Source of the DNA: Gemmatimonadota bacterium
Lineage (GTDB): Bacteria; Latescibacterota; UBA2968; UBA8231
Length of the DNA stretch: 36,876 nucleotides
Reading direction: 5' to 3'
Assembly: GCA_018660835.1 (NCBI GenBank)
Contig: JABJJN010000054.1
Coordinates: 1 to 36,876, forward strand
This document shows positions 8,043 through 15,888 of the stretch, piece by piece. The position numbers and the translations under genes are program-made. Position 1 is the stretch's first letter, and each line of letters starts with the position of its first letter. The notes beneath the pieces are model-generated. The model did no database searches. It was given only the letters and a program-made list of their open reading frames with translations, and was not told the origin of the DNA.

Positions 8043-10196
8043 GTGGAATCTCTGCCAACCCTGGTTCATGCCGCCCGATCAGGCGATGCTCGCGCTTTTG
8101 GCGAGATTGTCGACCGCTTTCGGGACATGTCCTATGCCACCTGCCACGCCCGCATCGGCGATGTGCAGTTGGCGCAGGACGCGGTGCAAGAGGCATTTCT
8201 TGATGCCTGGCAATGTCTTGGGCAATTGCTCGAACCTGCCGCTTTTCCCGGTTGGTTTCGACGCATCCTGATCAAACACGCAGATCGGCAGACGCGCGTC
8301 CGTAGACCGACGCCCATGTCGCCGGACGTCATCGATGATCTGAGCGATGAATTCGGCTCGCGTCCCGACGCCGACTTCGACATCGATCATCGTGCGCGTG
8401 TTGTGCGTCAGGCAGTTGCAGCCCTGCCGGCTACTTTGCGGGACGTGACGATTCTCTTCTACCTCGAGAGTTATTCCATCAAGCAGATCGCTGCCTTTCT
8501 CGACATTTCAGAGGCGGCAGCGAAGAAGAGACTCTTCATGGCGCGGAAGAGACTCGGAGAGAGAGAGCTATCCATGGTTGAGAAGACGATGAAAACCGAC
8601 GTAGCCAGCGCAGAAGATGATTTCACGAAACACGTCAAGTTTTACGTCGCCCTGCGCAGTGGCGATCTGAGTCAGATCAAGAGACTCGTGTTGCAGCACC
8701 CGGAGCTTGTGTCGTCCCGATTTGAATGGGGTGTAGGCTCAGACGGGCACTACTGGCCTCTTGGCGCGACCCCCCTGTTCTGGGCGGTGGCGACAGACGA
8801 CGAACCCCTGTTCACCTTTCTGGCGTCAGAGGGGGCTGGTGTGGAGGAGGCCGATCGGCATGACTTCACCCCCCTGCATGCGGCAGTGCAGTTGCGGCGG
8901 CCAGAGATGATTCGCCTGTTGCTGCAGCGTGGCGCCAAGATCGATGCGCGCAATGCTCGTGGGCAGACTCCTCTGATGATCGCAGTGCAGCGCAACGATG
9001 AGGATCTGGTGACGCAACTGGTAGAGGCAGAGGCTGATCTGGCAGCGACGGACGACGCCGGTCGCACCGTGGCTGACTGGGCCACGGCGAAGGGGTTCGA
9101 CACACTGGCGGCTCTGCTCACTCGAAAAGGTTCCAAGCAAAAGGGAGCGGTCGTGGTGCCGTCGGTTCGGCTGCCGTCGATTCAGGTGGCACGTGGGGAG
9201 ATCTTCGAGACGGGGGTCAAGATCGTTGATCTGTTCACGCCTTTCGTGCGTGGTGGTCACATGGGTCTGTTTTCGCCTCTCGCTGGTGTTGGCGTCGGTG
9301 TGCTGACGGGCCAGCTAGTGCAGAATGCGGTCGATCTGCACGATGCCTATGTGGTGTTTACGAGCGTCGAGGAGGGGGCACGCGATGCGGCCAGTCTCGA
9401 CTTGTCGTGGCGCTCCGAACTGGGTCTGTCTGAAGATGTGATGGCGACGCGCCTGCTCTCGTGTTTTGCCGCCGAAGATGCTTCCGACCAGGACAAACTC
9501 AAGACAGTGGAGGATGCAGTTGCTCACGTGGTGCGCTTGCGTGACGCGGGGCATGAGGTTCTACATGTCATGGATGATCGGCTGGCAACAACTGCAGGCG
9601 TGCTGGCTTTGGCGCGTTCGGTGTCAACTGATTCGCCTGGCGACGGCGCAGCGTGCACGACTCTGTGGCTGGGACACTATACAGCGGGTCTTGAGCCAGC
9701 ACACTACGACTTTCTCGATGGGGTCATCTGCTTCAGTCGCGCCCGGTCATCGCAGCGTCTGCTGCCTGCAGTCGATCCGATTCACTCCTGGTCACGCTGG
9801 TTGCGCGATGCGCCATCTGCTGACCATGGACATAGTGACGACCACGCACCCAGTGATCACGCGCGTTTGGCTGCGGCAGCAAGGGGGACCTTGCTGCGCT
9901 ATACGGATCTGCACGTGCAATACGAGAATCGTGGACTGGACGGACTCTTCTACCTGCATCATCTGGAGGAAGATCGGGTCACGATCACCCGGGCGCGCAG
10001 AGTCGACCGATTTCTGACGCAGCCCTTTGTCGGCGTGGAGGCCTATTCGGGCATTCCCGGTGTGCGCGTCACACTGGCCGATACGTTGGAAGGTGTGCGG
10101 CGAATACTGGCAGGAGAGGTCGATGGCGTCGCCGAGGAAGACCTCGAGTATCTGGGCACCCTCGACGGGGCGACACCTCAGCCGGAAGCAGCCTAA
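8043..10196 (+). CDS. ECF sigma factor - ankyrin repeats - degenerate F1-ATPase beta-like fusion
   Basis: A 717-residue three-part protein. Residues about 5-80 are sigma-70 region 2 (DARAFGEIVDRF, QDAVQEAFLDAW, FPGWFRRILIKHA). About 124-178 are region 4 (ALPATLRDVTILFYLESYS, then the helix-turn-helix IKQIAAFLDISEAAAKKRL). About 195-363 hold four ankyrin repeats (GATPLFWAV, DFTPLHAAVQLRRPEMIRLL, GQTPLMIAVQRND, GRTVADWA). Residues 380-715 align with the F1-ATPase beta core: EIFETGVKIVDLFTPFVRGG, LLPAVDPIHSWSRWL, RARRVDRFLTQPF and the C-terminal RRILAGEVDG. The Walker A motif is broken: AGVGVG at 414-419 where beta subunits have AGVGKT. Glu444 still stands at the catalytic Glu position, Asp511 at the Walker B Asp, and HHLEED (639-644) at the DELSEED loop. 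The N-terminal beta-barrel of F1 is missing. It is probably a promoter-specific sigma factor with a C-terminal sensing or partner-binding module. No anti-sigma gene is adjacent. Confidence 0.9.
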   Translation: MESLPTLVHAARSGDARAFGEIVDRFRDMSYATCHARIGDVQLAQDAVQEAFLDAWQCLGQLLEPAAFPGWFRRILIKHADRQTRVRRPTPMSPDVIDDLSDEFGSRPDADFDIDHRARVVRQAVAALPATLRDVTILFYLESYSIKQIAAFLDISEAAAKKRLFMARKRLGERELSMVEKTMKTDVASAEDDFTKHVKFYVALRSGDLSQIKRLVLQHPELVSSRFEWGVGSDGHYWPLGATPLFWAVATDDEPLFTFLASEGAGVEEADRHDFTPLHAAVQLRRPEMIRLLLQRGAKIDARNARGQTPLMIAVQRNDEDLVTQLVEAEADLAATDDAGRTVADWATAKGFDTLAALLTRKGSKQKGAVVVPSVRLPSIQVARGEIFETGVKIVDLFTPFVRGGHMGLFSPLAGVGVGVLTGQLVQNAVDLHDAYVVFTSVEEGARDAASLDLSWRSELGLSEDVMATRLLSCFAAEDASDQDKLKTVEDAVAHVVRLRDAGHEVLHVMDDRLATTAGVLALARSVSTDSPGDGAACTTLWLGHYTAGLEPAHYDFLDGVICFSRARSSQRLLPAVDPIHSWSRWLRDAPSADHGHSDDHAPSDHARLAAAARGTLLRYTDLHVQYENRGLDGLFYLHHLEEDRVTITRARRVDRFLTQPFVGVEAYSGIPGVRVTLADTLEGVRRILAGEVDGVAEEDLEYLGTLDGATPQPEAA

Positions 10197-11014
10197 GCGG
10201 CCTGTTCCGCAAGAGACCGTTTGCGCTCGACCCAGGCCTTTGGCGGGGGACTCAGGATGGTGCGCTTGCGCGCATCCGCCCCCGGCCACTGGTCGACGTC
10301 GGACCGATCGAAGTAGTTCGCTTCACCTGCATAGGCTTCATGCAGGGCTGTGTATTTATAGAAGAGCGTTGTGCGTCGGTTGGGAACGATCCATGGCAGG
10401 GTCCCATGCGACAGGGCTTCGGTGAAGATGATCGCCGTGCCGGGGCGTGCGGGGATGCGTCTGATCATGGGGTGGACGCCCTTTGATAAATCGACCCATT
10501 CTGCAGGAATCCGATAGTTTGCCTTGTGAGATCCTGGTAGACAGCAGAAACCGCCATCGTTGCACACCGTGTCCTCCAATTCATAGGCGACGGCGACGAG
10601 ACCATTTCTGAAACTGCCCGTCGCGGTATCACGCTCTGAATACAGAGGCTGTAGTTCGTCGGGTTTGTCCGGATTCAATCGACGCTGATTGAAATTGTGG
10701 ATCGTGCCACCTGCAAGGTCTTTGTTGAAGACCCCATGTGTGTGCACATTGATGTGGTCGATACGAAATGCCGGAAGACCTGAGGGCGGTGCGCCACCGT
10801 AGATCTCATCCAGCAGAGGCGAGATGGTGGGCATGTCGAGGAGATCGACGAAGGCCTGTGACCAGAAACCGCCATCCTTCTTGTGCTGTGAATTGAGGTC
10901 CGCACCTTTTTCATTTGCCACGTCGCGCAGTTCGGCAACCTGCTGGGGTGTGATGGCATCTTCGACAACCAGATAACCCCACGTATCGAAGGCATAACGC
11001 TGTTCTTCGTTCAT
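10193..11014 (-). CDS. phytanoyl-CoA dioxygenase (PhyH) family protein, atypical metal site
   Basis: A 273-residue PhyH-like protein beginning MNEEQRYAFDTWGYLVVEDAI, the usual PhyH N-terminus. It has the family's core: NDGGFCCLPGSHKANY, then RPGTAIIFTEALSHGTLPW with the distal His, and NRRTTLFYKYT with the 2-oxoglutarate Arg. The usual proximal His-x-Asp is not visible; the equivalent stretch reads GGTIHNFNQ. The start is ATG 11014 because GGAG lies nine nt upstream; an in-frame ATG at 11029 lacks one. A much longer open frame to 11974 is antisense to the next gene and is not real. It converges with the sigma fusion gene, the two stop codons overlapping by 4 nt (10193-10196). It is divergent from a Gfo/Idh/MocA gene. 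Confidence 0.85.
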   Translation of the reverse strand: MNEEQRYAFDTWGYLVVEDAITPQQVAELRDVANEKGADLNSQHKKDGGFWSQAFVDLLDMPTISPLLDEIYGGAPPSGLPAFRIDHINVHTHGVFNKDLAGGTIHNFNQRRLNPDKPDELQPLYSERDTATGSFRNGLVAVAYELEDTVCNDGGFCCLPGSHKANYRIPAEWVDLSKGVHPMIRRIPARPGTAIIFTEALSHGTLPWIVPNRRTTLFYKYTALHEAYAGEANYFDRSDVDQWPGADARKRTILSPPPKAWVERKRSLAEQAA

Positions 11015-11050
11015 CTTAGATGGCTCCATTGGCGGCCGGTTGGCGATTTT

Positions 11051-11072
11051 GGCTATAGCCGGTTCTATAGAA
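11051..11072. promoter_or_regulatory. pair of perfect 10-bp palindromes, candidate operator
   Basis: GGCTATAGCC (11051-11060) and TTCTATAGAA (11063-11072) are each perfect palindromes around the same CTATAG core. Their centres are 12 bp apart, inside the 72-nt gap between the divergent dioxygenase and oxidoreductase genes. The second copy ends just before the AAGGG ribosome site of the oxidoreductase gene. TATAG cores could also serve as -10 elements in either direction. No regulator gene that obviously fits is next to it. Confidence 0.4.
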
Positions 11073-11086
11073 GAAAAGGGAATCAA

Positions 11087-12100
11087 GTGGTGAAGAAAAC
11101 AAAGGTCGGCATCATCGGTCTGGGCTGGCCCGGTAGAGCACATCTGAAGGGCTATCAGGCGAGTGACAAAACCAGCGTCGTCGCTGTTTGTGATATGAAT
11201 GCGGAGCTGGCGCAGCAGCAGGCAGACGAAAATGATGTGGATGCCTACACGGATCACAAAAAGATGCTCAAAGAGGCCGATCTCGATGCGGTCAGTGTCT
11301 GTCTGCCCAATTTCCTGCATGCGCCTGTGAGTCTCGATGCGCTGCGTGCAGGCAAACACGTTCTGTGTGAGAAGCCACCTGCCCTCAACGCCCAGGAAGC
11401 ACGCAAGATGGCGGCGACGGCGAAGTCGAAGAAGCTGACCCTGATGTATGCTCTGTGCCAGCGTTTCAGCGCCGAGAGTATCCTGGCAAAGGATTATATC
11501 AGCAAGGGTGAGTTGGGTGATATCTACTACGGCCGGGCCGTATACCATCGTCGCCGTGGGATTCCCGGTGGTTCGCGGTCGTGGTTCGTCGACAAGAAAC
11601 GCAGTGGGGGTGGGGCGCTGATCGACATTGGTGTGCATGCACTCGATTGCGCCTGGTGGCTGATGGGCACGCCGAAACCGGTGTCCGTGTCGGGCATGGC
11701 GTATGGCAAGTTCCGTCACCTCGGTCCGAAGGACTCCAACTTTGATGTAGATGACTCCGCTTTTGCTCTCATCAAGTTTGCCAATGAGGCGACGCTGATA
11801 CTGGAGTGCAGCTGGGCGCTGAATCTTCCTGGTGGCAGTGTGATTCAGATTGCTGGTACCAAGGGGGGCGCCTCCATGAGTCCTCTCAAGATTTACACGG
11901 AGCGTGAGGGGCTGCAGATCGACATCGACCCCGAAGTGCCGTCGACGGATGCTTTCGCCAACCAGACGGCCCACTTCGTTGATTCAATTCAACGTAAGAA
12001 GACGCCTCTCGTGTCGTCGGAGCATGGTGTGCAGCTGATGCAGATGCTCGATGGGATCTATCAATCTGCTGCGACAGGCAAAGAGACACGGATCCGGTGA
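11087..12100 (+). CDS. Gfo/Idh/MocA family NAD(P)-dependent oxidoreductase
   Basis: A 337-residue protein of typical family length. The N-terminal Rossmann domain carries VGIIGLGWPGRAH (Gly11-x-Gly13-x-x-Gly16), the acidic VAVCDMN strand end, and the family signature HVLCEKPPAL with Glu95-Lys96-Pro97. The C-terminal domain has GGGALIDIGVHALD, with Asp180 and His184 as likely catalytic residues. Members oxidise or reduce sugars, inositols and related polyols; the substrate cannot be read from sequence. The start is GTG 11087, with AAGGG six nt upstream; a second GTG follows directly. It overlaps the DUF362 gene by 4 nt (GTGA), so the two are coupled. The palindrome pair upstream may regulate it together with the divergent dioxygenase. 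Confidence 0.93.
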   Translation: MVKKTKVGIIGLGWPGRAHLKGYQASDKTSVVAVCDMNAELAQQQADENDVDAYTDHKKMLKEADLDAVSVCLPNFLHAPVSLDALRAGKHVLCEKPPALNAQEARKMAATAKSKKLTLMYALCQRFSAESILAKDYISKGELGDIYYGRAVYHRRRGIPGGSRSWFVDKKRSGGGALIDIGVHALDCAWWLMGTPKPVSVSGMAYGKFRHLGPKDSNFDVDDSAFALIKFANEATLILECSWALNLPGGSVIQIAGTKGGASMSPLKIYTEREGLQIDIDPEVPSTDAFANQTAHFVDSIQRKKTPLVSSEHGVQLMQMLDGIYQSAATGKETRIR

Positions 12101-13317
12101 GCGAGCCGATGCCAGAAGGTTATTCTGTCCGTGCTGTCCAATGCGATCATCGTGCCAATGACGAGCAGGTGTATGAAGCCCTCGTGCGAGCGACGACGCC
12201 ACTGACACGCACGTGGGAGAAGCTGCAGAAGGCGAGTCGCATTGCGCTCAAGTTCAACATGGGGCACCGGGACGTACATCGATACGCGGGTCGCCGACGA
12301 GAACTCGTTGACGATGCCGTGGCGCGAGCGGTGTTGCGTCTGCTGCGCGAGAGGACATCGGCGACGTTGGTCGCGAGTGATACACACGGTCGTGATGCGT
12401 CGGGCAATCACACAAATTATCTCAACTATCTGTCCATGTTACAGGAATTCGACGTCGAGTACGACGAGTCGAATCTGCCACCCTTCGCCGAATACGATGT
12501 GCCGGGGGGAGGCTACATGTTCAGTCGCTACACCCTCAGCAGTTGTTTTCGTGATGCAGATGAAGTCGTGTCCGTGGCGAAGATGAAGAATCATCTGTTC
12601 ATGGGGCTCACCCTGTGTACGAAGAATCTCTTTGGTCTCACGCCAACGATCCCACCGGAGGGTCGTGTGCGCTCTTACTACCACCATGCGATCCGTCTGT
12701 CCTATGTGCTGCCTGACCTGGCACGGATCACGAATCCCTGTCTCAATGTCATTGACGCCCTGACAGGGCAGTGGGGGAAGGAATGGGATGGGGAGGGCAG
12801 AATCAGCAATGCCCTGATCGCCGGTGATCAGATCGTGGCGACGGATGCAGTGGGTGCACATCTGATGGGGCACGATCCGACCTTGGATTGGCCGACCCCT
12901 CCTTTTCGGCGTGATCGTAATCATCTGCTGGTCGCAGCACAGGGCGGATTCGGTACAGTGGATCTCGACGAGATCGACTTCGACAGCGAGGTCGAGGCCC
13001 CGCTAAGTGAATTTGATTCAGTGCAGCAGGATCCGCCGGCACATATGGCGACGGTGCGTGAGACGGCATGTGAGCAAGGATTGTTTTACCGCGACAAGAG
13101 GAAGGAGATGATCGACCGCTATGGTGGAGACTTCATCTATCTCCAGGATGGCGAAGTGAAGTGGAGTGGGCCAGATCCATCGCACATTTCTAGTCATCGT
13201 GATTTCACCGGCAAGAAACCAGGTAGCGCCCTCTTTCTGAAATACGTCGATCCGGAAGAACACGAGGGTGAACACTTCGAAGCCTACGAAGATTGCTTAC
13301 AGCGGCTGCGGGCCTGA
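12097..13317 (+). CDS. DUF362 domain-containing protein
   Basis: A 406-residue protein recognised as DUF362 from the sequence of blocks: IALKFNMG near residue 50, the substrate-like TLVASDTHGRD, ADEVVSVAKMKNHLFMG with the family's K-x-K-N/H motif, then TLCTKNLFGLTP, NVIDALTGQWG, and IVATDAVGAHLMG (the D-x-V-A/G segment). Unlike many DUF362 proteins, it has no C-terminal 4Fe-4S ferredoxin domain. DUF362 members have no established reaction. The start is GTG 12097, in a GTGA overlap with the oxidoreductase gene. The PhoD-like phosphatase gene follows 2 nt after the stop. The three look like one operon. The C-terminal 80 residues are rich in Asp and Glu and were not recognised. Confidence 0.82.
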   Translation: MSEPMPEGYSVRAVQCDHRANDEQVYEALVRATTPLTRTWEKLQKASRIALKFNMGHRDVHRYAGRRRELVDDAVARAVLRLLRERTSATLVASDTHGRDASGNHTNYLNYLSMLQEFDVEYDESNLPPFAEYDVPGGGYMFSRYTLSSCFRDADEVVSVAKMKNHLFMGLTLCTKNLFGLTPTIPPEGRVRSYYHHAIRLSYVLPDLARITNPCLNVIDALTGQWGKEWDGEGRISNALIAGDQIVATDAVGAHLMGHDPTLDWPTPPFRRDRNHLLVAAQGGFGTVDLDEIDFDSEVEAPLSEFDSVQQDPPAHMATVRETACEQGLFYRDKRKEMIDRYGGDFIYLQDGEVKWSGPDPSHISSHRDFTGKKPGSALFLKYVDPEEHEGEHFEAYEDCLQRLRA

Positions 13318-13319
13318 GG

Positions 13320-14453
13320 ATGTCGAGGTTGATGCCTGCCGCCAGGGGCGGTGGCGCCATGATGCCCAGTATGGCCAACGGTCGCCTCACATGGTTGCGC
13401 ATCGTAGCTGTCTGCCGGATCGGAATCTGGGGATTCGGTATCTGCACTTCTGTATTCGTTGGCTGTCGTTCGACGATTCCCGCATCTGGTGCGGTGGTTG
13501 TCGAAACGTCCGCAGCGATGCGGTCTGCAGCACTCGATACTGAATCGGCGATCACGCGCATTGCCTTCGGATCATGTTACGTGCCGCAATTCGAAGAAGC
13601 AGAGATCTGGCGCACCATCGCGCAGAGCGAGCCCGATGTGTTCCTCTTCATGGGAGACAATGTCTACCAGAGTGAGGAGAAGGCCGAGCCTGAGCTGCTT
13701 GAACTACGCGAGGCCTATGGGTTGCTGGCTAACGATGAGCCCTTCGCTCAGCTGCGCTCGCAGATTCCCGTTCTGCCGACTTGGGATGACCACGACTACG
13801 GGCTCAACGATGCCGGTGCCGAGCTACCCGTCAGATACGAATCAGAAGCACTCTTCGAGCAGGTCTGGGCTATTGCACCAGATGATCCAAGGCGATCGCG
13901 CGATGGCATCTATCACAGCGTCGTCGTCGGTCCGAGTGGACAGCGTGCACAGCTGATTCTCCTGGATACGAGATTTTTTCGCACCACTGAAACGATGCTT
14001 GGGCTCGAACAGTGGAACTGGCTTGAAGAGACACTTGCCGAGCCCGCCGATCTTCGTGTGCTGGTCTCTTCGATCCCCGTGTTGAGTCAGCGGCCAGAAG
14101 GAGAGTCGTGGCACAGGTGGCAGGACGAAAGATTACGTCTCTTGTCGATGCTGGATGGTGCTGCTGGTACTACGATCCTGCTGTCGGGCGATAGTCACTT
14201 TGGTTCGTTCTATACCGCCGAGAATGATCATCGTGTCCTGTGGGAGGTCACATCGAGTTCGCTCAACTTCCCCATGCCTGAGAAAGCTCGGCTGGCCTTC
14301 GATCATGAGGATCGGGCTCGGGTTGGTGCCGTCTATTTTGATGCGAACTTCGGTTGGCTCGCTGTCGATTGGCCGGAGCGCTTGCTCTCGCTCGAGCTTC
14401 GAGATGTGTCGGGGCAGTCCGTGGCTACGCAACGAATTCCACTGTCTGAGTAA
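13320..14453 (+). CDS. PhoD-like metallophosphatase, exported
   Basis: A protein of about 377 residues with the alkaline phosphatase D/PhoD metallophosphatase core. The metal-site blocks are IAFGSCYVPQFEEAEIW, DVFLFMGDNVYQ, VLPTWDDHDYGLND, and LLSGDSHFGSFY near the end. PhoD enzymes are secreted phosphodiesterases/phosphomonoesterases using Fe and Ca. The N-terminus has a hydrophobic export segment (LRIVAVCRIGIWGFGICTS) ending in FVGC, which could be a lipobox. I place the start at ATG 13320, 2 nt after the DUF362 stop, which would allow reinitiation. ATGs at 13359, 13362 and 13371 would give a more ordinary signal-peptide length and are equally possible. The core is shorter than classical Bacillus PhoD, whose separate N-terminal domain is absent. 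Confidence 0.85.
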   Translation: MSRLMPAARGGGAMMPSMANGRLTWLRIVAVCRIGIWGFGICTSVFVGCRSTIPASGAVVVETSAAMRSAALDTESAITRIAFGSCYVPQFEEAEIWRTIAQSEPDVFLFMGDNVYQSEEKAEPELLELREAYGLLANDEPFAQLRSQIPVLPTWDDHDYGLNDAGAELPVRYESEALFEQVWAIAPDDPRRSRDGIYHSVVVGPSGQRAQLILLDTRFFRTTETMLGLEQWNWLEETLAEPADLRVLVSSIPVLSQRPEGESWHRWQDERLRLLSMLDGAAGTTILLSGDSHFGSFYTAENDHRVLWEVTSSSLNFPMPEKARLAFDHEDRARVGAVYFDANFGWLAVDWPERLLSLELRDVSGQSVATQRIPLSE

Positions 14454-14482
14454 CCGCCGTCTGATCTCACCAATCCACTATC

Positions 14483-14511
14483 TCGCTATTCCAGCCGATG
14501 TCGCTATTCCA
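14483..14511. repeat. 11-bp direct repeat, period 18
   Basis: TCGCTATTCCA occurs at 14483-14493 and again at 14501-14511, separated by seven bases. The copies lie in the 50-nt gap between two convergent genes, and the second runs into the last codons of the acetyltransferase gene. No hairpin or T-tract is formed. It could be chance or a local duplication. Confidence 0.4.
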
Positions 14512-14953
14512 CGTTTTCCAGTATTCCCTTCTCGAGATACCAAGCAGCGTCGGGATACAAAGCCATGACTGCCGTGTGTCGTAGTAGCCCGGCTTTCTCG
14601 TAGAATCCTTCCTGCCCTTTGACGCAGGCGAGGATCACTTTCTCCACTGCCAATTCCTTGATCGTCCAGTCGAGAATCTTGCGACCGAGTCCCTGTTTCT
14701 GGTGTGAGGGATCGACGACGAGGTCGCAGATGAATCCCCAGTAGTCATTGTCGGCCAGGGCCCGGCAGGCGCCGACGAGTGTGTCGCCTTGCCAGGCATA
14801 GCAGCAGACCTGGCTGTTTTCATAGGCAAGGCGAAGGCGTTCGGGACTCTGTTCGATGGGCAGGGGTGCAACCGTGTATATCTGCGACAGCCGATCCCAG
14901 TCGACCGTGTAGTCGACATGGTCATGGGTCGACAGCAGTGTGTAGTCACTCAT
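14504..14953 (-). CDS. GNAT family N-acetyltransferase
   Basis: A 149-residue GNAT fold protein. The acetyl-CoA pyrophosphate loop is clear: FICDLVVDPSHQKQGLGRKIL (motif A, Q-x-x-G-L-G). It is preceded by the beta strand QGDTLVGACRALAD and followed by the motif B segment GFYEKAGLLRHTAVMALY. The length is normal. Relatives acetylate small amines, polyamines, antibiotics or protein N-termini; the substrate is unknown. It is the last of four minus-strand genes joined by 4-nt overlaps, sharing ATGA (14950-14953) with the APH-like kinase. The company of a kinase like APH(6) and a Nudix hydrolase suggests small-molecule modification. Confidence 0.88.
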   Translation of the reverse strand: MSDYTLLSTHDHVDYTVDWDRLSQIYTVAPLPIEQSPERLRLAYENSQVCCYAWQGDTLVGACRALADNDYWGFICDLVVDPSHQKQGLGRKILDWTIKELAVEKVILACVKGQEGFYEKAGLLRHTAVMALYPDAAWYLEKGILENVE

Positions 14954-15888
14954 GGCTCTGCCAACCTTTCCAGATCAATACCGTCCAAAAGCTCCACGTA
15001 TATCGTAAGCATCTGGAGTCTGTGCGCTTCCTCGTCATCTGGTGGGTCTTTCATCGTACGCGCTGACCATACGAGCCAGTCGAAGAAGGCGCCACCCAGC
15101 ATACGCTCTTCGCTCTGACCAGAGGTCTTGCTCAGTTCGGTGACGGCTTGCAGAATCGTGGCACGTTCCTGCTCGGGTGTCGCGTTGTCGTGTCTTGCAT
15201 TGCCGACAAAGGCACCTGCATCGAGACACGAAGGACCGACGTTGCCTTTGGGGTCGATCGCCGTCCAATCTCGTTGTTCATCGAGCAGGATGTTGTAGTG
15301 ATGCAGATCGCCGTGAAGAAGAATCTGTGGCTCGAAGGCCATGGCGAGCACCATCGCCTGTACTCGTGACAGCTGGTCGAGGTAGGGTCGGGACCGATCC
15401 AGGTCGGCGTCTCCGATGAGCTCTATTGTTTTCTCGAGTTGCTCAATCTTGTGTGGAAATTCATGGGGTTCGGCGACTGTGGTCTCGTGCAGCTGTTTCA
15501 TGATGCGCCCAGCGATCTGGGCACGCTGGGGCTCGTCCTGCAATTCGATGAGCATGGTTCCTGGCTGAAAACGCTCGATGAGCATGGCGCTCAATTCGAG
15601 ATCACTGTCGATCAACTGATTGATGCCGCGCCCGTTGTAGACCTGCAGCGCTCTGATCTCAGGATGAATGTGGCGTGCAATGCCAACCTTGAGCATCACC
15701 TGCTGCCCGTCGGGCATCTTGGCATAGCCAACATAGTTGGCTTTGATCTCCTGCGTCGCCGGTCCGAGCTCAAGACCCCACTTCGTGCGGCACTTCTCGA
15801 GGATGCTGGGCAACTCGGCAAGCCAGGCCGGGCCACCCTCAAAGCCCCCGGCATATCGGCGTAGTCTATCTGGGAACGCCGGAATCAA
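14950..15888 (-). CDS. aminoglycoside/hydroxyurea phosphotransferase-like kinase (APH(6) family)
   Basis: A 312-residue protein of the APH(6)/hydroxyurea phosphotransferase type, a eukaryotic-kinase-like fold. An ATP-binding lobe reads VGYAKMPDGQQVMLKVGI, with Lys in the catalytic-lysine position. The Brenner motif is ILLHGDLHHYNILLDE (His192-Gly-Asp194), and the metal Asp lies in WTAIDPKGNVGPSCLDAGAF. Streptomycin 6-kinases share this layout. Chromosomal homologues may have other substrates, so resistance is not shown. The start is TTG 15888, in a TTGA overlap with the Nudix stop. The product ends inside the ATGA overlap with the acetyltransferase gene. It is the third gene of the four-gene operon. 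Confidence 0.87.
   Translation of the reverse strand: MIPAFPDRLRRYAGGFEGGPAWLAELPSILEKCRTKWGLELGPATQEIKANYVGYAKMPDGQQVMLKVGIARHIHPEIRALQVYNGRGINQLIDSDLELSAMLIERFQPGTMLIELQDEPQRAQIAGRIMKQLHETTVAEPHEFPHKIEQLEKTIELIGDADLDRSRPYLDQLSRVQAMVLAMAFEPQILLHGDLHHYNILLDEQRDWTAIDPKGNVGPSCLDAGAFVGNARHDNATPEQERATILQAVTELSKTSGQSEERMLGGAFFDWLVWSARTMKDPPDDEEAHRLQMLTIYVELLDGIDLERLAEP

Noticed and set aside
11015..11974. Long N-terminal extension of the minus-strand dioxygenase frame
   Set aside because: It lies antisense to the Gfo/Idh/MocA gene, has a His/Arg-rich low-complexity composition, and the PhyH N-terminus begins at 11014 after a ribosome site.
14946..15888. Antibiotic resistance as the role of the APH(6)-like and GNAT genes
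   Set aside because: The family match is real, but both families are broad and mostly have other substrates. Nothing in the sequence shows resistance.
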